Source: Tenacibaculum sp.
GTDB lineage: Bacteria; Bacteroidota; Bacteroidia; Flavobacteriales; Flavobacteriaceae
Direction of reading: 5' to 3'
NCBI GenBank assembly: GCA_020629275.1
Contig: JAHDDQ010000014.1
Span: 1-44,001 of the forward strand
Length of the DNA stretch: 44,001 nucleotides
Part shown: piece after piece, positions 9,995 to 18,457 of the stretch
Numbering within the stretch: position 1 is the first letter of the stretch
Layout of the letters: each line of letters begins with the position of its first letter
Position numbers and translations under genes: made by a program
The notes under the pieces: generated by a model
The model's input: only the letters and a program-made list of their open reading frames with translations
Database searches by the model: none
Told to the model about the DNA's origin: nothing

Positions 9995-11095
9995 TTAACT
10001 ACCGTATTCTACTACTGTTGATTTCAATGGGTTTTCGCTCCATTCTTCCCATGTGTTAGTATACGGATCGTAACCGCATTTGAGAGGTTTTGAATATTTA
10101 TTGTTTGAATCTTTGATGAATGCTCTACAATCTGTACAATTGTACCTGAACTCACAATCTTTACAAATTTCTATTTCATCTTTCTTAATAGTTCCTAAAA
10201 ACTTAAACTCCTTATTTTCTATTATTGTTTTTAGGTCAACTTCAGAATGATGCCCGAAATGTTCCTTTATAGACGGACAGTTTTTAATATTACCGTAAGA
10301 GTCGATTGTTAATTTTTTATACAAGCATCCATTATGGTTTTTTAAGAGATTATGCATACTAAACTCCCCAAAGGTTAAATCTTTGAAATTAATAATTCCA
10401 CATATTGATTCGTCCAATGATGATGTTTGACAATGTATATTTCCTAATGATAATTGATAATGTCCTTCCTGTTCATTAACTACTTCAATAGTTTCATTTT
10501 TATCGCAACTATATAAAAATACTTCGGTAAGTTTCGTGTGGTCATTTATCAAATCATGATAACGATCTTTATCTTTTTCTCCTTCTTTTACATGCATTTC
10601 AACGTAAGAAATATTCGTCTTTTTAAAGACACTTAATACTTCTTTAATGAACGTTATATTCGATTTGGAAAGTATTCTTAATTGGATGCTACTACATAAT
10701 AAATCGTCAAACTCATTAATGATTTTTTCAAAATCATCAAAGCTATATCGTTCTTCGTGTATTTCAATAATTCCATCTAACAAATTTATATGCTCATCAT
10801 GTAATTTATTAGATATTTCAGGATATAAATTCAAATTTTCAGTTATAAAACCAAACTCATTTGATAGTAAGAAAGTGAGAAATTTCTCGAATTGCTCGTG
10901 TGAATTTTCATTAATATCTTTTTTTACTGATGATATGCGTTGTCTATCTATCTTTTCAATTAGATCTGCATAATCATTAGAGATCGTTCTTACATCTGTA
11001 CGCTGATAATCAATTAAAACACTTCTTTTAGCGCCTTTAACAACTTTACACGATGAAGACAACACAAACTTATCTGTCTCAGAATATTTATTCAT
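9995..11095 (-). CDS. gwsS: grasp-with-spasm system SPASM-domain peptide maturase
   Basis: Resembles the SPASM partner of flavobacterial grasp-with-spasm RiPP systems. The C-terminal third (about 255-350) has the SPASM cysteine pattern: GCLYKKLTID, GNIKNCPS, then EICKDCEFRYNCTDCRAF and KCGYDP, ligands for auxiliary Fe-S clusters. The N-terminal 240 residues contain no CxxxCxxC radical-SAM motif; the few cysteines there are scattered. So either the SAM cluster is lost or the protein works as a recognition or redox partner, not as a radical enzyme. It lies between a 66-residue unknown (11-base gap) and the exporter (13-base gap) in one operon. The family call rests on motif and context; the chemistry is unknown to me. 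Confidence 0.82.
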   Translation of the reverse strand: MNKYSETDKFVLSSSCKVVKGAKRSVLIDYQRTDVRTISNDYADLIEKIDRQRISSVKKDINENSHEQFEKFLTFLLSNEFGFITENLNLYPEISNKLHDEHINLLDGIIEIHEERYSFDDFEKIINEFDDLLCSSIQLRILSKSNITFIKEVLSVFKKTNISYVEMHVKEGEKDKDRYHDLINDHTKLTEVFLYSCDKNETIEVVNEQEGHYQLSLGNIHCQTSSLDESICGIINFKDLTFGEFSMHNLLKNHNGCLYKKLTIDSYGNIKNCPSIKEHFGHHSEVDLKTIIENKEFKFLGTIKKDEIEICKDCEFRYNCTDCRAFIKDSNNKYSKPLKCGYDPYTNTWEEWSENPLKSTVVEYGS

Positions 11096-11106
11096 AGTGT
11101 TATGTA

Positions 11107-11307
11107 TTACTTGATATTAATCTTACAAATTTTTCTTACTGGAATTGCATTTCTCATCTCATTAGTTAAAAGATGTGTATCGTAATAAATAAGCTTTTTC
11201 TCTTCTTCTATACTTGCCATTTTACTGTATTTAAATTTCTTGAAAGAAAGAGGTAATCCTTCTAATTCACTATTTGTAAGTTCTATTTTATTATACTCTA
11301 ATTCCAT
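11107..11307 (-). CDS. 66-aa protein of unknown function inside the RiPP operon
   Basis: Not recognised. It has 66 residues rich in Lys and Glu, with no signal peptide, no membrane segment and a single cysteine near the C-terminus (VRKICKINIK). It is squeezed between the ATP-grasp gene (3-base gap) and the SPASM gene (11-base gap) and reads from an ATG, so it is almost certainly translated with them. The start (MELEYNKIELTNSELEGLPL) has an acidic amphipathic character faintly like a RiPP leader, but there is no Gly-Gly cleavage site. Possibilities are a leader-binding helper, a second substrate, or a small adaptor between the two maturases. No function is assigned. Confidence 0.6.
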   Translation of the reverse strand: MELEYNKIELTNSELEGLPLSFKKFKYSKMASIEEEKKLIYYDTHLLTNEMRNAIPVRKICKINIK

Positions 11308-11310
11308 AAT

Positions 11311-12318
11311 TTAAATATTAGTTAAATAGTTAGCAATTACATAATCTAAATTATAATTGCACGGCTCACTGGTCATATTATATTGGCCAATAGGATTAAT
11401 TTCTAAAAAAACATAATCGCCATTAGCATCTAATATAATATCTACTGAACCACAATTAAGATCAAGTTCTTTAAATATTTTTTTTAATTTTTCTTCAATT
11501 GATTTTGGTAAGATGAATGGTTCGCATTTATTAGGTTTTACTTCATCGTATTTCCTAAAATCAACCTTTGTTTGTTCATTTGTCTGAGAGAAAATCGCCA
11601 TAGAATAAAATACTCCTGCTAAGAAGAAAGCTCGTATTTCTATTTCTTTTTCTATTTGTTCCATAACTAGTGAAGGAAAAACATTGACATCATTCTGTTC
11701 ACTAGCAAACTCTTTTACATCGTACGATTCGGTGTAAGAAGTGAATTGATGAATTCCAATTATATTAAAAATACCTTCACAAATGGCTTTGGTAACAAAT
11801 TTATCTTCTGAGAAACTATTATCCTCTATCTGGTTTAGGTTAGAAACAATTTCATATTGAGGGACTTTAAGTCCATGTTTACTGGCTAATTCAAGTACAT
11901 TAAGCTTGTTAAGATCAAAGGTTGAGGGACTTCCTATATTTACTTTACAAGAATTAAAAATTTTAGTATGAATGTAATCTATTAAGCTATCAGCTTCCAT
12001 AGATAAGGTGTTCGATTCTCCTTGAGTTAAGGAATTTAAGCTAATACCATCTGCACTTAAATCTAATTTTTTATCACTTCTTAAAAAGTTTTCTTTAGAC
12101 AACCCTGTTCTTCTCCACCAACAGCTTTTTGCATCTAATAAATTGTATACTTTATTCTTCTTTTTATCTTCAAATAAAATTTCTTTTTCAGTTATTTTAC
12201 AAAACTTAAAAACACCTTCGTTTCTATTAATACGGACAACTTCTTGACCTTGATATTTAAGTCTTTTAACTACTTCATTTGTAGCATAATCGTATGGTAT
12301 TGAAAAAATAAGTATCAA
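11311..12318 (-). CDS. gwsG: grasp-with-spasm system ATP-grasp peptide maturase (graspetide-type ligase)
   Basis: ATP-dependent carboxylate ligase related to microviridin ligases, expected to join Asp/Glu side chains of a precursor peptide to Ser/Thr (ester) or Lys (amide). The N-terminal part has the WWRRTG segment that corresponds to the WYRRP-type motif of these ligases. The ATP-grasp core shows GSPSTFDLNKLNVLELASKH, FVTKAI, VMEQIEKEIEIRAFFL and the metal-binding end DYVFLEINPIGQ. The first codon is TTG at 12318; no ATG exists upstream in frame. It follows the precursor gene after a 148-base gap holding a large palindrome, and it leads into the 66-aa and SPASM genes. Likely acts on the peptide encoded at 12467-12655. 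Confidence 0.88.
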   Translation of the reverse strand: MILIFSIPYDYATNEVVKRLKYQGQEVVRINRNEGVFKFCKITEKEILFEDKKKNKVYNLLDAKSCWWRRTGLSKENFLRSDKKLDLSADGISLNSLTQGESNTLSMEADSLIDYIHTKIFNSCKVNIGSPSTFDLNKLNVLELASKHGLKVPQYEIVSNLNQIEDNSFSEDKFVTKAICEGIFNIIGIHQFTSYTESYDVKEFASEQNDVNVFPSLVMEQIEKEIEIRAFFLAGVFYSMAIFSQTNEQTKVDFRKYDEVKPNKCEPFILPKSIEEKLKKIFKELDLNCGSVDIILDANGDYVFLEINPIGQYNMTSEPCNYNLDYVIANYLTNI

Positions 12319-12421
12319 ATTAATATTTTTAGTAGATTAATAGTCGACATTAACGATCGACAATTGAAGTTTTAAAGTTTGTGTAATTAAAAATAATCCC
12401 CTTATTTATTTTTAATAAATA

Positions 12422-12455
12422 CAATACTGTATATTCAATTGAATATACAGTATTG
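12422..12455. terminator. 34-bp perfect palindrome between precursor and maturase genes
   Basis: CAATACTGTATATTCAA (12422-12438) is followed directly by its exact reverse complement to 12455. In the minus-strand transcript it begins 11 bases after the precursor stop codon and would fold into a hairpin of about 15 bp; an A/T-rich tract follows. Best reading: a partial terminator or mRNA stabiliser that lets the precursor be made in excess over the ligase and exporter. It could also be a protein-binding palindrome. Confidence 0.7.
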
Positions 12456-12466
12456 CTTAAGCTTGC

Positions 12467-12655
12467 TTACGCGATAGCTGATTGTAATTTAGTACCTCCA
12501 GAATTGTCATCTGAATCTCTTTTTCCAGAATCAGAATCTCCTGAACTACAAGATGTTGCCTTACCATTAGTAAGTGTTGATCCCCCTTTTGTTCCAGTCA
12601 TTTCTTCTACAGATAATTTACTAGAATCGAACTCACTTAAAATTAATGATTTCAT
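12467..12655 (-). CDS. gwsA: grasp-with-spasm precursor peptide, GG leader
   Basis: RiPP precursor of 62 residues. Leader: MKSLILSEFDSSKLSVEEMT, then GTKGG, a double-glycine site for the C39 exporter (cleavage after residue 25). The 37-residue core starts STLTNGKATSCSSGD and continues with a stretch of Ser, Asp, Gly and Lys to the end LQSAIA. It has many Ser/Thr and Lys as acceptors and several Asp as donors, fitting ATP-grasp cross-linking, plus a single Cys at 36. It is first in the minus-strand operon before the ligase. An ORF on the opposite strand here is a shadow of this gene. Assignment rests on the GG leader and the adjoining grasp/spasm enzymes; the product structure is unknown. Confidence 0.85.
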   Translation of the reverse strand: MKSLILSEFDSSKLSVEEMTGTKGGSTLTNGKATSCSSGDSDSGKRDSDDNSGGTKLQSAIA

Positions 12656-12785
12656 AATTATTGATTTATTTAATTAATTATACAATGGTCTTCTTTGAGT
12701 TAGGCATCAACCTTTTTCCCTTATTTAGTTTAATACTCAAGATGTAGTTATTATAATTGTAAAAAAGATTTCCACCCCCTATTAA

Positions 12786-15182
12786 TCAATTCATTCTCCC
12801 CTGTTCAGACTGATCAATATTTCGCTGTTTTCTCTTTGATTTTTTATTCCCGAACTTATACGTAAGCATACAAATAAATGCTTGTGCGTCATTATATGTT
12901 CTGGATTCGTATCTATAATTTTGATAATTCTCTACAGCTATAATTCTTTGTTGCCTAAAAACATCGCGTGCTTGTAATTGTAATATTAAATTTTTATCAA
13001 AAAAGTGAAATACGCCTCCGATAGTTAGGTTAGCTGAATTGGCTGTTTTTACGAAACCATCTGTAGATGGTAAATTTTGAGAAAATCGTAGATATAATTT
13101 ATTTTCTTTTTTCTTATTGACCATGAAAACACTGCTCGATGACAATGTTAATCCACTTCCTGTAAGCCTAGCTAATGTAACTTCTGGAATATCAGAAGTA
13201 GATTTTGAATACGACCAATTTAACGAGAATCGATTACTAAGCCATTTTTTAGGTTTCCAATTATACCTTACATCAAAATCTAAGGTATATTGATCAAAAT
13301 AGTTTTTCGGACTTGTTATTTCTAAGTTATTATCCTGAGAAGTTAACGTTAAATAATCAAAAGAATCATTGGTAAAATTATTACTAATGAAAAATGATAG
13401 ATTATTTTTGAGTATATATGATAATTCTATACTGTGCGTATATGAAGGAAGTAATTGTGGGTTTCCTTCCGAATAACTAAAAAAATCAATATAATTTCTA
13501 AAAGGATTAACACTGTAAAATCTTGGCCTATTAATACTTGTAGAATACCCTAATGAAAAAGAATGTTTTTTATTTGGGTCATAGCTAACATATGCAGACG
13601 GAAAAACATTATTATAGTTGTTATTATTTACTTGATTTAATGTTACTGACTTACCTTTTGTTTTTGTGTTTTCAAATCTCAATCCTAATTGTATAAACCA
13701 TTCTTTCCAATGGTAAGAATCAAAAGATAAGTATGCCGCCAAAATTGTTTCGTCATATAGGAAAAGATTACTTTGATTTGTGTCTAATACAGGTGTTCCA
13801 CTATTTGTATTGAAAAAGGAGATATCACTATTATTATTAATCAGTGTGACTTTACTTCCAAACTCCCACTTGGTGTTTTCATTGGAGATTTCAACATCGG
13901 CAATAATTGAATTAACTTTATAATCGAAATCAGAATTGTTAAGAGCAGATTCAGAGCGAATTGTATTAGATGAATTCCCTGAAAATATAGTAGATTTTAG
14001 TCTCTTGTCGTCACTTTGAATTCTTCTCAAAGTATTTGCACTAACTTTAAGTTTAGAACCTAAAGTATCTAGTTTAAAATCACTATACAATGTTAACGCA
14101 TAATACTCATAATCGAGATTTCCTTTTGTTGGAAGAACAGAAGTGGAATCTATAGACTGTGTAGTAATATTTTTGTAACTCGTTCCTGTTAATGCCTTCT
14201 CGTCAGTTGTATTAAAATTGGTACTCAATCTAAAACCTGCATCTACTTTAGGAGACATTTCATAATTCAAGTTTAAATTTCCTATAAAACCTTTTATGTG
14301 AGGTCTTTTTACTGTTTCTATTTGTCTTGAAGATCCACTAAAAAGAATATCGCTTGATATATCATTTTTCTGTTTTTCATCGAAATACGATACATTAAGC
14401 GAAGTTGAAAGTTTCTTGTTTGAATAGGTTAATGATGTGGATGGCCAAAGCGTTTCATAAGTTCTTTGGTTGTACTGTAGAGAAGTAGACCCGTCGAAGC
14501 CTACATTTTTCTTTCCTTTTAAAACTATATTTATAATAGCTTTATTTCCTTCAGCATCATATTTAGCTGAAGTACTAGTGATTACTTCTATTCTTCTTAT
14601 TTGGTCCGAGCGCAATGTAGCTAAATACTTACATATACTTGCATTGGATTGATTCGAGGGACGTCCATCTATATGTATTAGTGTAACGCTCTTACCAAAA
14701 ACACTAGGGCAATCACTAGTAGGATCAATTCTTGGTGCAAATTTTAATGTTTCTAATCCATCTAAACCAGAAACTTCTTTACTATTTTCTACGTTGAAAA
14801 CTAATTTTTTTCCAACTTTTGTTATTACTTTCTTTCTTGAAGTTATTGATATTTCATCTAATTGAGACATTTTTTCAATTAGTTCTATCCTACCCAAGTC
14901 ATTATCTTCTTTAGTTAAATTCTTACTCCAATTTTCATATCCTAAAAAACTAATCGACAATTTACATTCACATTCCTTGGTGAAACTTAATTCAAATTTT
15001 CCTTCTACATCTGTAATGGTTCCAACAACAATAGCGTTATTAACATCCATTAATACTACATTAGCATATTTTATCGGTTCATTATTACGATTTTTTACAA
15101 CTCCTTTGATTGATACTTGTGAGTACACAACAAAAGGAATCATTATCAATAATGATAACATGATTTTATAAAGTTTCCCCAT
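12786..15182 (-). CDS. outer-membrane beta-barrel, TonB-receptor-like
   Basis: Large outer-membrane barrel of the carboxypeptidase-regulatory-domain plus plug plus beta-barrel type. The signal peptide MGKLYKIMLSLLIMIPFVVYSQ starts at the ATG at 15182; the frame is open to 15245 but that extension lies in operator DNA. After cleavage a CarboxypepD-reg-like domain (SIKGVVKNRNNEPIKYANVVL) is followed by a plug-like part with DQIRRIEVITSTSAKYDAEG and then about 550 residues of amphipathic strands. The C-terminus is polar and lacks the final aromatic residue of many barrels. It is divergent from the LanB genes, and the intergenic region carries two copies of the palindrome also found before the lanthipeptide-like precursor, so it probably moves or receives that peptide across the outer membrane. 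Ligand unknown. Confidence 0.85.
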   Translation of the reverse strand: MGKLYKIMLSLLIMIPFVVYSQVSIKGVVKNRNNEPIKYANVVLMDVNNAIVVGTITDVEGKFELSFTKECECKLSISFLGYENWSKNLTKEDNDLGRIELIEKMSQLDEISITSRKKVITKVGKKLVFNVENSKEVSGLDGLETLKFAPRIDPTSDCPSVFGKSVTLIHIDGRPSNQSNASICKYLATLRSDQIRRIEVITSTSAKYDAEGNKAIINIVLKGKKNVGFDGSTSLQYNQRTYETLWPSTSLTYSNKKLSTSLNVSYFDEKQKNDISSDILFSGSSRQIETVKRPHIKGFIGNLNLNYEMSPKVDAGFRLSTNFNTTDEKALTGTSYKNITTQSIDSTSVLPTKGNLDYEYYALTLYSDFKLDTLGSKLKVSANTLRRIQSDDKRLKSTIFSGNSSNTIRSESALNNSDFDYKVNSIIADVEISNENTKWEFGSKVTLINNNSDISFFNTNSGTPVLDTNQSNLFLYDETILAAYLSFDSYHWKEWFIQLGLRFENTKTKGKSVTLNQVNNNNYNNVFPSAYVSYDPNKKHSFSLGYSTSINRPRFYSVNPFRNYIDFFSYSEGNPQLLPSYTHSIELSYILKNNLSFFISNNFTNDSFDYLTLTSQDNNLEITSPKNYFDQYTLDFDVRYNWKPKKWLSNRFSLNWSYSKSTSDIPEVTLARLTGSGLTLSSSSVFMVNKKKENKLYLRFSQNLPSTDGFVKTANSANLTIGGVFHFFDKNLILQLQARDVFRQQRIIAVENYQNYRYESRTYNDAQAFICMLTYKFGNKKSKRKQRNIDQSEQGRMN

Positions 15183-15186
15183 AGAA

Positions 15187-15202
15187 ATTTCAAAGTTGAA
15201 AT
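15187..15202. promoter_or_regulatory. inverted repeat in the barrel-gene leader
   Basis: ATTTCAA and TTGAAAT, exact 7-base arms with a 2-base gap, lie just upstream of the barrel start codon. The arms resemble the outer half-sites of the nearby 20-bp boxes, so it may be a third, differently spaced regulator site. Confidence 0.35.
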
Positions 15203-15241
15203 CTAGCAATTCGTTACTTATCAAAAAAGAATCAGTAAATT

Positions 15242-15282
15242 CCATTTATAAATTTCAACATGAAATTTATAAATATCAACAA
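15242..15282. promoter_or_regulatory. double palindromic operator between barrel and lanB-type genes
   Basis: Two boxes face each other: ATTTATAAATTTCA (15244-15257), three bases, then its exact reverse complement (15261-15274), giving a perfect 14-bp inverted repeat. Each box is itself near-palindromic, approximating TTGAWATTTATAAATWTCAA. The 22 bases 15261-15282 recur exactly, in the opposite orientation, at 20162-20183 before the precursor gene. Likely binding site of the AraC-type regulator encoded at 18423-20126. Confidence 0.75.
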
Positions 15283-15351
15283 GTCAAAAAATCTTTATTT
15301 TAATGATATACAGGCGTTTAATTCAAAAGCAACATATACAGTTAAAATATT

Positions 15352-15359
15352 TATCTTTG
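15352..15359 (+). promoter_or_regulatory. -7 promoter element of the LanB operon
   Basis: TATCTTTG matches the Bacteroidota -7 consensus TAnnTTTG exactly and lies 24 bases before the TTG start at 15384. No TTG is seen at the usual -33 distance, which fits a promoter needing an activator bound at the upstream boxes. Confidence 0.55.
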
Positions 15360-15383
15360 TTAAAATAGTATCATAAAAATCAA

Positions 15384-17603
15384 TTGAAAAACAGTAAAAT
15401 ACCATATCGTTTTAATAAACAATATTGCCTTAGAACACCAATTCTTCCTTTAAATTCTGTTGTAAGCATTATTAAAGAGGATGAAATTGATATTACTTTT
15501 TTTGATTCTCAATGGAAAAACCCAATAGTTAAGGAAGCTATATTTTTAGCATCCCCTTATTTATATAAGGAACTTTCTAAATGGATTCGAGGAGAGATTA
15601 CAGATCTTAAAAAAAAGGAACGTCTTAAACTAACTTTTTTAAAGTATATTATTAGAGCTTCCACTCGATGCACACCTTTTGGCTTATTCTCTGGTATTGG
15701 TATCGGTCAATTTTCTAATGATTCAAAAATAACACTATCAGATAATATTAAGTACAGACGACATACGCGTCTCGACATGAATTATGTAACAGCTTTGCTA
15801 GATTCTTTGGAAAAGAAAACTGCTGTTAGAAAAGAATTATTGTATTTTCCTAATAGTACTTTGTTTTCAATTGCTGATCAATACAGATATATTGAATACA
15901 AGATTCTAGATAACGAAAGACAGTACTCACTTGAAGCTATAGAAAAATCACCTTACATTGATTTTGTATTAAAAAGTAGCACATACGGTAAGCAAATTAA
16001 TCAATTAGTTACTAGTTTAATTGATGAAGATATTACAAAAGAAGATGCTACGGACTTCATTAATGAATTAATAGATAATCAGATATTAATTAGTGAATTA
16101 GAACTTTCTGTTTCTGGTGATGAATCTTTTGAAAGATTATTAAGCAGCCTAAAAAAGATTAAGTATAACAGCACTTATAAAAAATTAACAGCATTAAAAT
16201 CCAAAATTTCCTTACTTGATGAACAAATAACTAATACAGAAGATAAATATGACGCTATTTATGAGGATCTTGAAGAAATTAATGTAAGTTTTGATACAAA
16301 GTATGTATTACAAACTGATCTTTTTATTTCAACAGAACAAAATACTCTGCACACTAAATACGGAAACCTTATTTTAAAAGTCTTACCACTATTGTGTAAG
16401 ATTAATAACCATAATTCGGCACATGAAAGTCTACGCCTATTTAAAAGAAAGTTTATTGCACGATATGAAACTAAAGAAGTCTCTTTAGCCCATGCTCTGG
16501 ATATAGAAACTGGTATTGGTTATATTCAAAATAATACGATTTCAAATACTGTTCCTTATTTAGATGATATTCTTCCTTCCAACAAACAAATAAACACGTC
16601 TAAAAGTTATCCTAAAACTAAAGTACATGATCTTTTATATCATAAACTACAAGATACTTTATCGCGTGATGTACAAGTTATGGAATTGACCGATGAAGAT
16701 TTTTTAAGCATTGATTGTAATTGGCAAAAACTTCCAAAAACATTTTCTGCGCTTCTTGAAATTACAACTATAGAATACCAAGATTATATCATCTTAAATT
16801 CGATAGGAGGTACAAATGCTGCTAACCTATTATCTCGCTTTTGTTATGGAGATGAAGAATTAAAAGATATGGTTAAAGATATTTGTGCGTTAGAACAAAA
16901 ATTATCAAAAGACAAACTCTTAACAGAAATCGTTCATCTGCCAGAAGCAAGAGTCGGTAACATTCTACAAAGACCACATTTAAGAAATTATGAAACTCCT
17001 TATTTAGGAAAATCTAATTTACCTATATCGAATCAAATTAATATTAATGATATTACGATTGCTGTAAAGAATGATGAGATTATATTAAAGTCAAAAGCTT
17101 TAAACAAAGAGTTGTCACCAAGATTAACAAATGCTCATAATTATTCAAATAAAAGTTTACCTATTTATCATTTTTTATGTGATTTACAGTCTCAAAACAC
17201 GATAACCAATTTTGGTTTTTCATGGTTTTTCTTAAACGACAAATACACTTTTCTTCCAAGAGTAGTTTACAAAAACATAGTGCTTTCCAAGGCTAAATGG
17301 AACATCCAAACTAAAGAGTTTCTTAAAGCAATAGATACTAATAATGATATTTTATTAATGAATACTTTTTCGATTTGGAAAGAATTAAGAAAACTTCCAA
17401 AACTAGTACAGTTAAAAGAAGGTGACAACCTACTTTTAATAAATTTAGAAAATAAAGACACTGTAAAATTGTTGTTACAACAGATTAAATCAAAAAAAGA
17501 ATTTATTTTGGAAGAGTTTTTAATGGAAAAGTCAAGGATTGTTAAACAAAATCAAAAAGATTTTGCAAATCAATTTGTAGTTGTTTTTAACGAAAAAAAC
17601 TAA
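15384..17603 (+). CDS. LanB-type lantibiotic dehydratase, glutamylation part
   Basis: N-terminal (glutamylation) component of a split class I lanthipeptide/thiopeptide dehydratase, which uses glutamyl-tRNA to activate Ser/Thr. Visible are the opening RFNKQYCLRTPILPLNSV and the family motif RCTPFGLFSG (95-104). The 739 residues lack the elimination domain, which is the next gene, as in the split TbtB/TbtC and pinensin enzymes. The start must be the TTG at 15384: a stop codon lies 18 bases upstream in frame and the next Met is about 130 residues in. The stop overlaps the next start by one base (TAATG). Candidate substrate: the 48-aa precursor at 20258. A non-eliminating peptide-aminoacyl-tRNA ligase role is less likely given the adjacent elimination domain. 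Confidence 0.9.
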   Translation: MKNSKIPYRFNKQYCLRTPILPLNSVVSIIKEDEIDITFFDSQWKNPIVKEAIFLASPYLYKELSKWIRGEITDLKKKERLKLTFLKYIIRASTRCTPFGLFSGIGIGQFSNDSKITLSDNIKYRRHTRLDMNYVTALLDSLEKKTAVRKELLYFPNSTLFSIADQYRYIEYKILDNERQYSLEAIEKSPYIDFVLKSSTYGKQINQLVTSLIDEDITKEDATDFINELIDNQILISELELSVSGDESFERLLSSLKKIKYNSTYKKLTALKSKISLLDEQITNTEDKYDAIYEDLEEINVSFDTKYVLQTDLFISTEQNTLHTKYGNLILKVLPLLCKINNHNSAHESLRLFKRKFIARYETKEVSLAHALDIETGIGYIQNNTISNTVPYLDDILPSNKQINTSKSYPKTKVHDLLYHKLQDTLSRDVQVMELTDEDFLSIDCNWQKLPKTFSALLEITTIEYQDYIILNSIGGTNAANLLSRFCYGDEELKDMVKDICALEQKLSKDKLLTEIVHLPEARVGNILQRPHLRNYETPYLGKSNLPISNQININDITIAVKNDEIILKSKALNKELSPRLTNAHNYSNKSLPIYHFLCDLQSQNTITNFGFSWFFLNDKYTFLPRVVYKNIVLSKAKWNIQTKEFLKAIDTNNDILLMNTFSIWKELRKLPKLVQLKEGDNLLLINLENKDTVKLLLQQIKSKKEFILEEFLMEKSRIVKQNQKDFANQFVVVFNEKN

Positions 17604-18457
17604 TGGAATTGAAACGAGATTTTATCATAGGCGAGGAATGGATTTATTATAAAATTTATTGTGGCAATAGAACTTCTGATTCCATATTATCTGAAACTAT
17701 TAAACCTTTAGTTGAAAATTTATTGAACGATAAGGTAATTGATAAATGGTTTTTCATAAGATACATTGATCCTGATAATCACTTAAGAATAAGGTTTCAT
17801 TGCCCTAAATTATCTAATCTTATTCATGTTATTGAAAGATTCAAAAACGCTATCAAACCTCATATGGAATCTGGTTTGGTCTGGAATATAAAACTAGACA
17901 CGTATCAAAGAGAAATAGAACGATACGGAAAGACTAACATTATTAACTCTGAAGATTTTTTTTTCGTAGACAGCATGGCTTGTATTAATGCGTTAGATTT
18001 AATTCATGATGATGAAATCCTTTTTTTGTTTGCTTTGAAAAGTATCGATGTAATTCTTTCTATGTTTAAACTTAACACAAAGGAAAAAGTTTCTTTTTCA
18101 AAGAAAAACAATGATTTCTTCAGAAAAGAATTTAAAGTAGATAAAAAGTTTAGTAAAAAATTAAATTTAAAATATCAGGTAACAAAAAACAAACTAGAGC
18201 AATTTATGTCACAAGATATAGATAATCTATATTTGCCACTTACAGATATTTTAAAAGTAAAGAACGAAATGTTGAAGCCTGTTATTTCAAAAATAAATAA
18301 TCCAGATTTCAAATTAGTTTCTAGTTATGTGCACATGACCATTAATCGACTTTTTAGAGATAAACAACGTTTACATGAACTGGTTTGCTACGATTTTTTA
18401 TATCGTTACTATAATGTAGTTAATGCGAAAAATAAAACACAAAAATTTGAAGTATAA
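17603..18457 (+). CDS. thiopeptide-type (SpaB_C) elimination-domain protein
   Basis: Stand-alone C-terminal LanB domain that removes glutamate from glutamylated Ser/Thr to give dehydroalanine/dehydrobutyrine. Motifs typical of the family: WFFIRYIDPDNHLRIRF (49-65, with the conserved Arg and His) and DTYQREIERYG (99-109). At 284 residues it has the usual length for a free-standing copy. Its ATG overlaps the previous stop by one base, indicating coupled translation and a two-protein dehydratase. Its 3' end overlaps the regulator gene by 35 bases. Role certain at family level; peptide substrate inferred. Confidence 0.9.
   Translation: MELKRDFIIGEEWIYYKIYCGNRTSDSILSETIKPLVENLLNDKVIDKWFFIRYIDPDNHLRIRFHCPKLSNLIHVIERFKNAIKPHMESGLVWNIKLDTYQREIERYGKTNIINSEDFFFVDSMACINALDLIHDDEILFLFALKSIDVILSMFKLNTKEKVSFSKKNNDFFRKEFKVDKKFSKKLNLKYQVTKNKLEQFMSQDIDNLYLPLTDILKVKNEMLKPVISKINNPDFKLVSSYVHMTINRLFRDKQRLHELVCYDFLYRYYNVVNAKNKTQKFEV

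Noticed and set aside
9995..11095. Canonical radical-SAM peptide maturase
   Set aside because: No CxxxCxxC motif in the N-terminal half; only SPASM cysteines are seen.
12456..12480. Degenerate GCTTACGCGATAGC sequence resembling short palindromic repeats of some flavobacteria
   Set aside because: Only one imperfect copy here, and it is the 3' end of the precursor gene; not enough for a repeat-family call.
12453..12677. Plus-strand ORF over the grasp-with-spasm precursor
   Set aside because: It is the complement of the Ser/Asp-rich precursor; the minus-strand peptide has a GG leader and lies in line with its maturases.
12656..12785. Nine-codon ORF in the leader of the grasp-with-spasm precursor
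   Set aside because: Too short and without any supporting motif; probably chance in AT-rich DNA.
15183..15245. N-terminal extension of the outer-membrane barrel protein
   Set aside because: The extension would put coding sequence over the leader and part of the operator box and ahead of a good signal peptide; the ATG at 15182 starts that signal peptide directly.
15384..17603. Peptide-aminoacyl-tRNA ligase (PEARL) instead of dehydratase
   Set aside because: An elimination-domain gene is translationally coupled, and the precursor has Thr/Ser in the core; not fully excluded without activity data.
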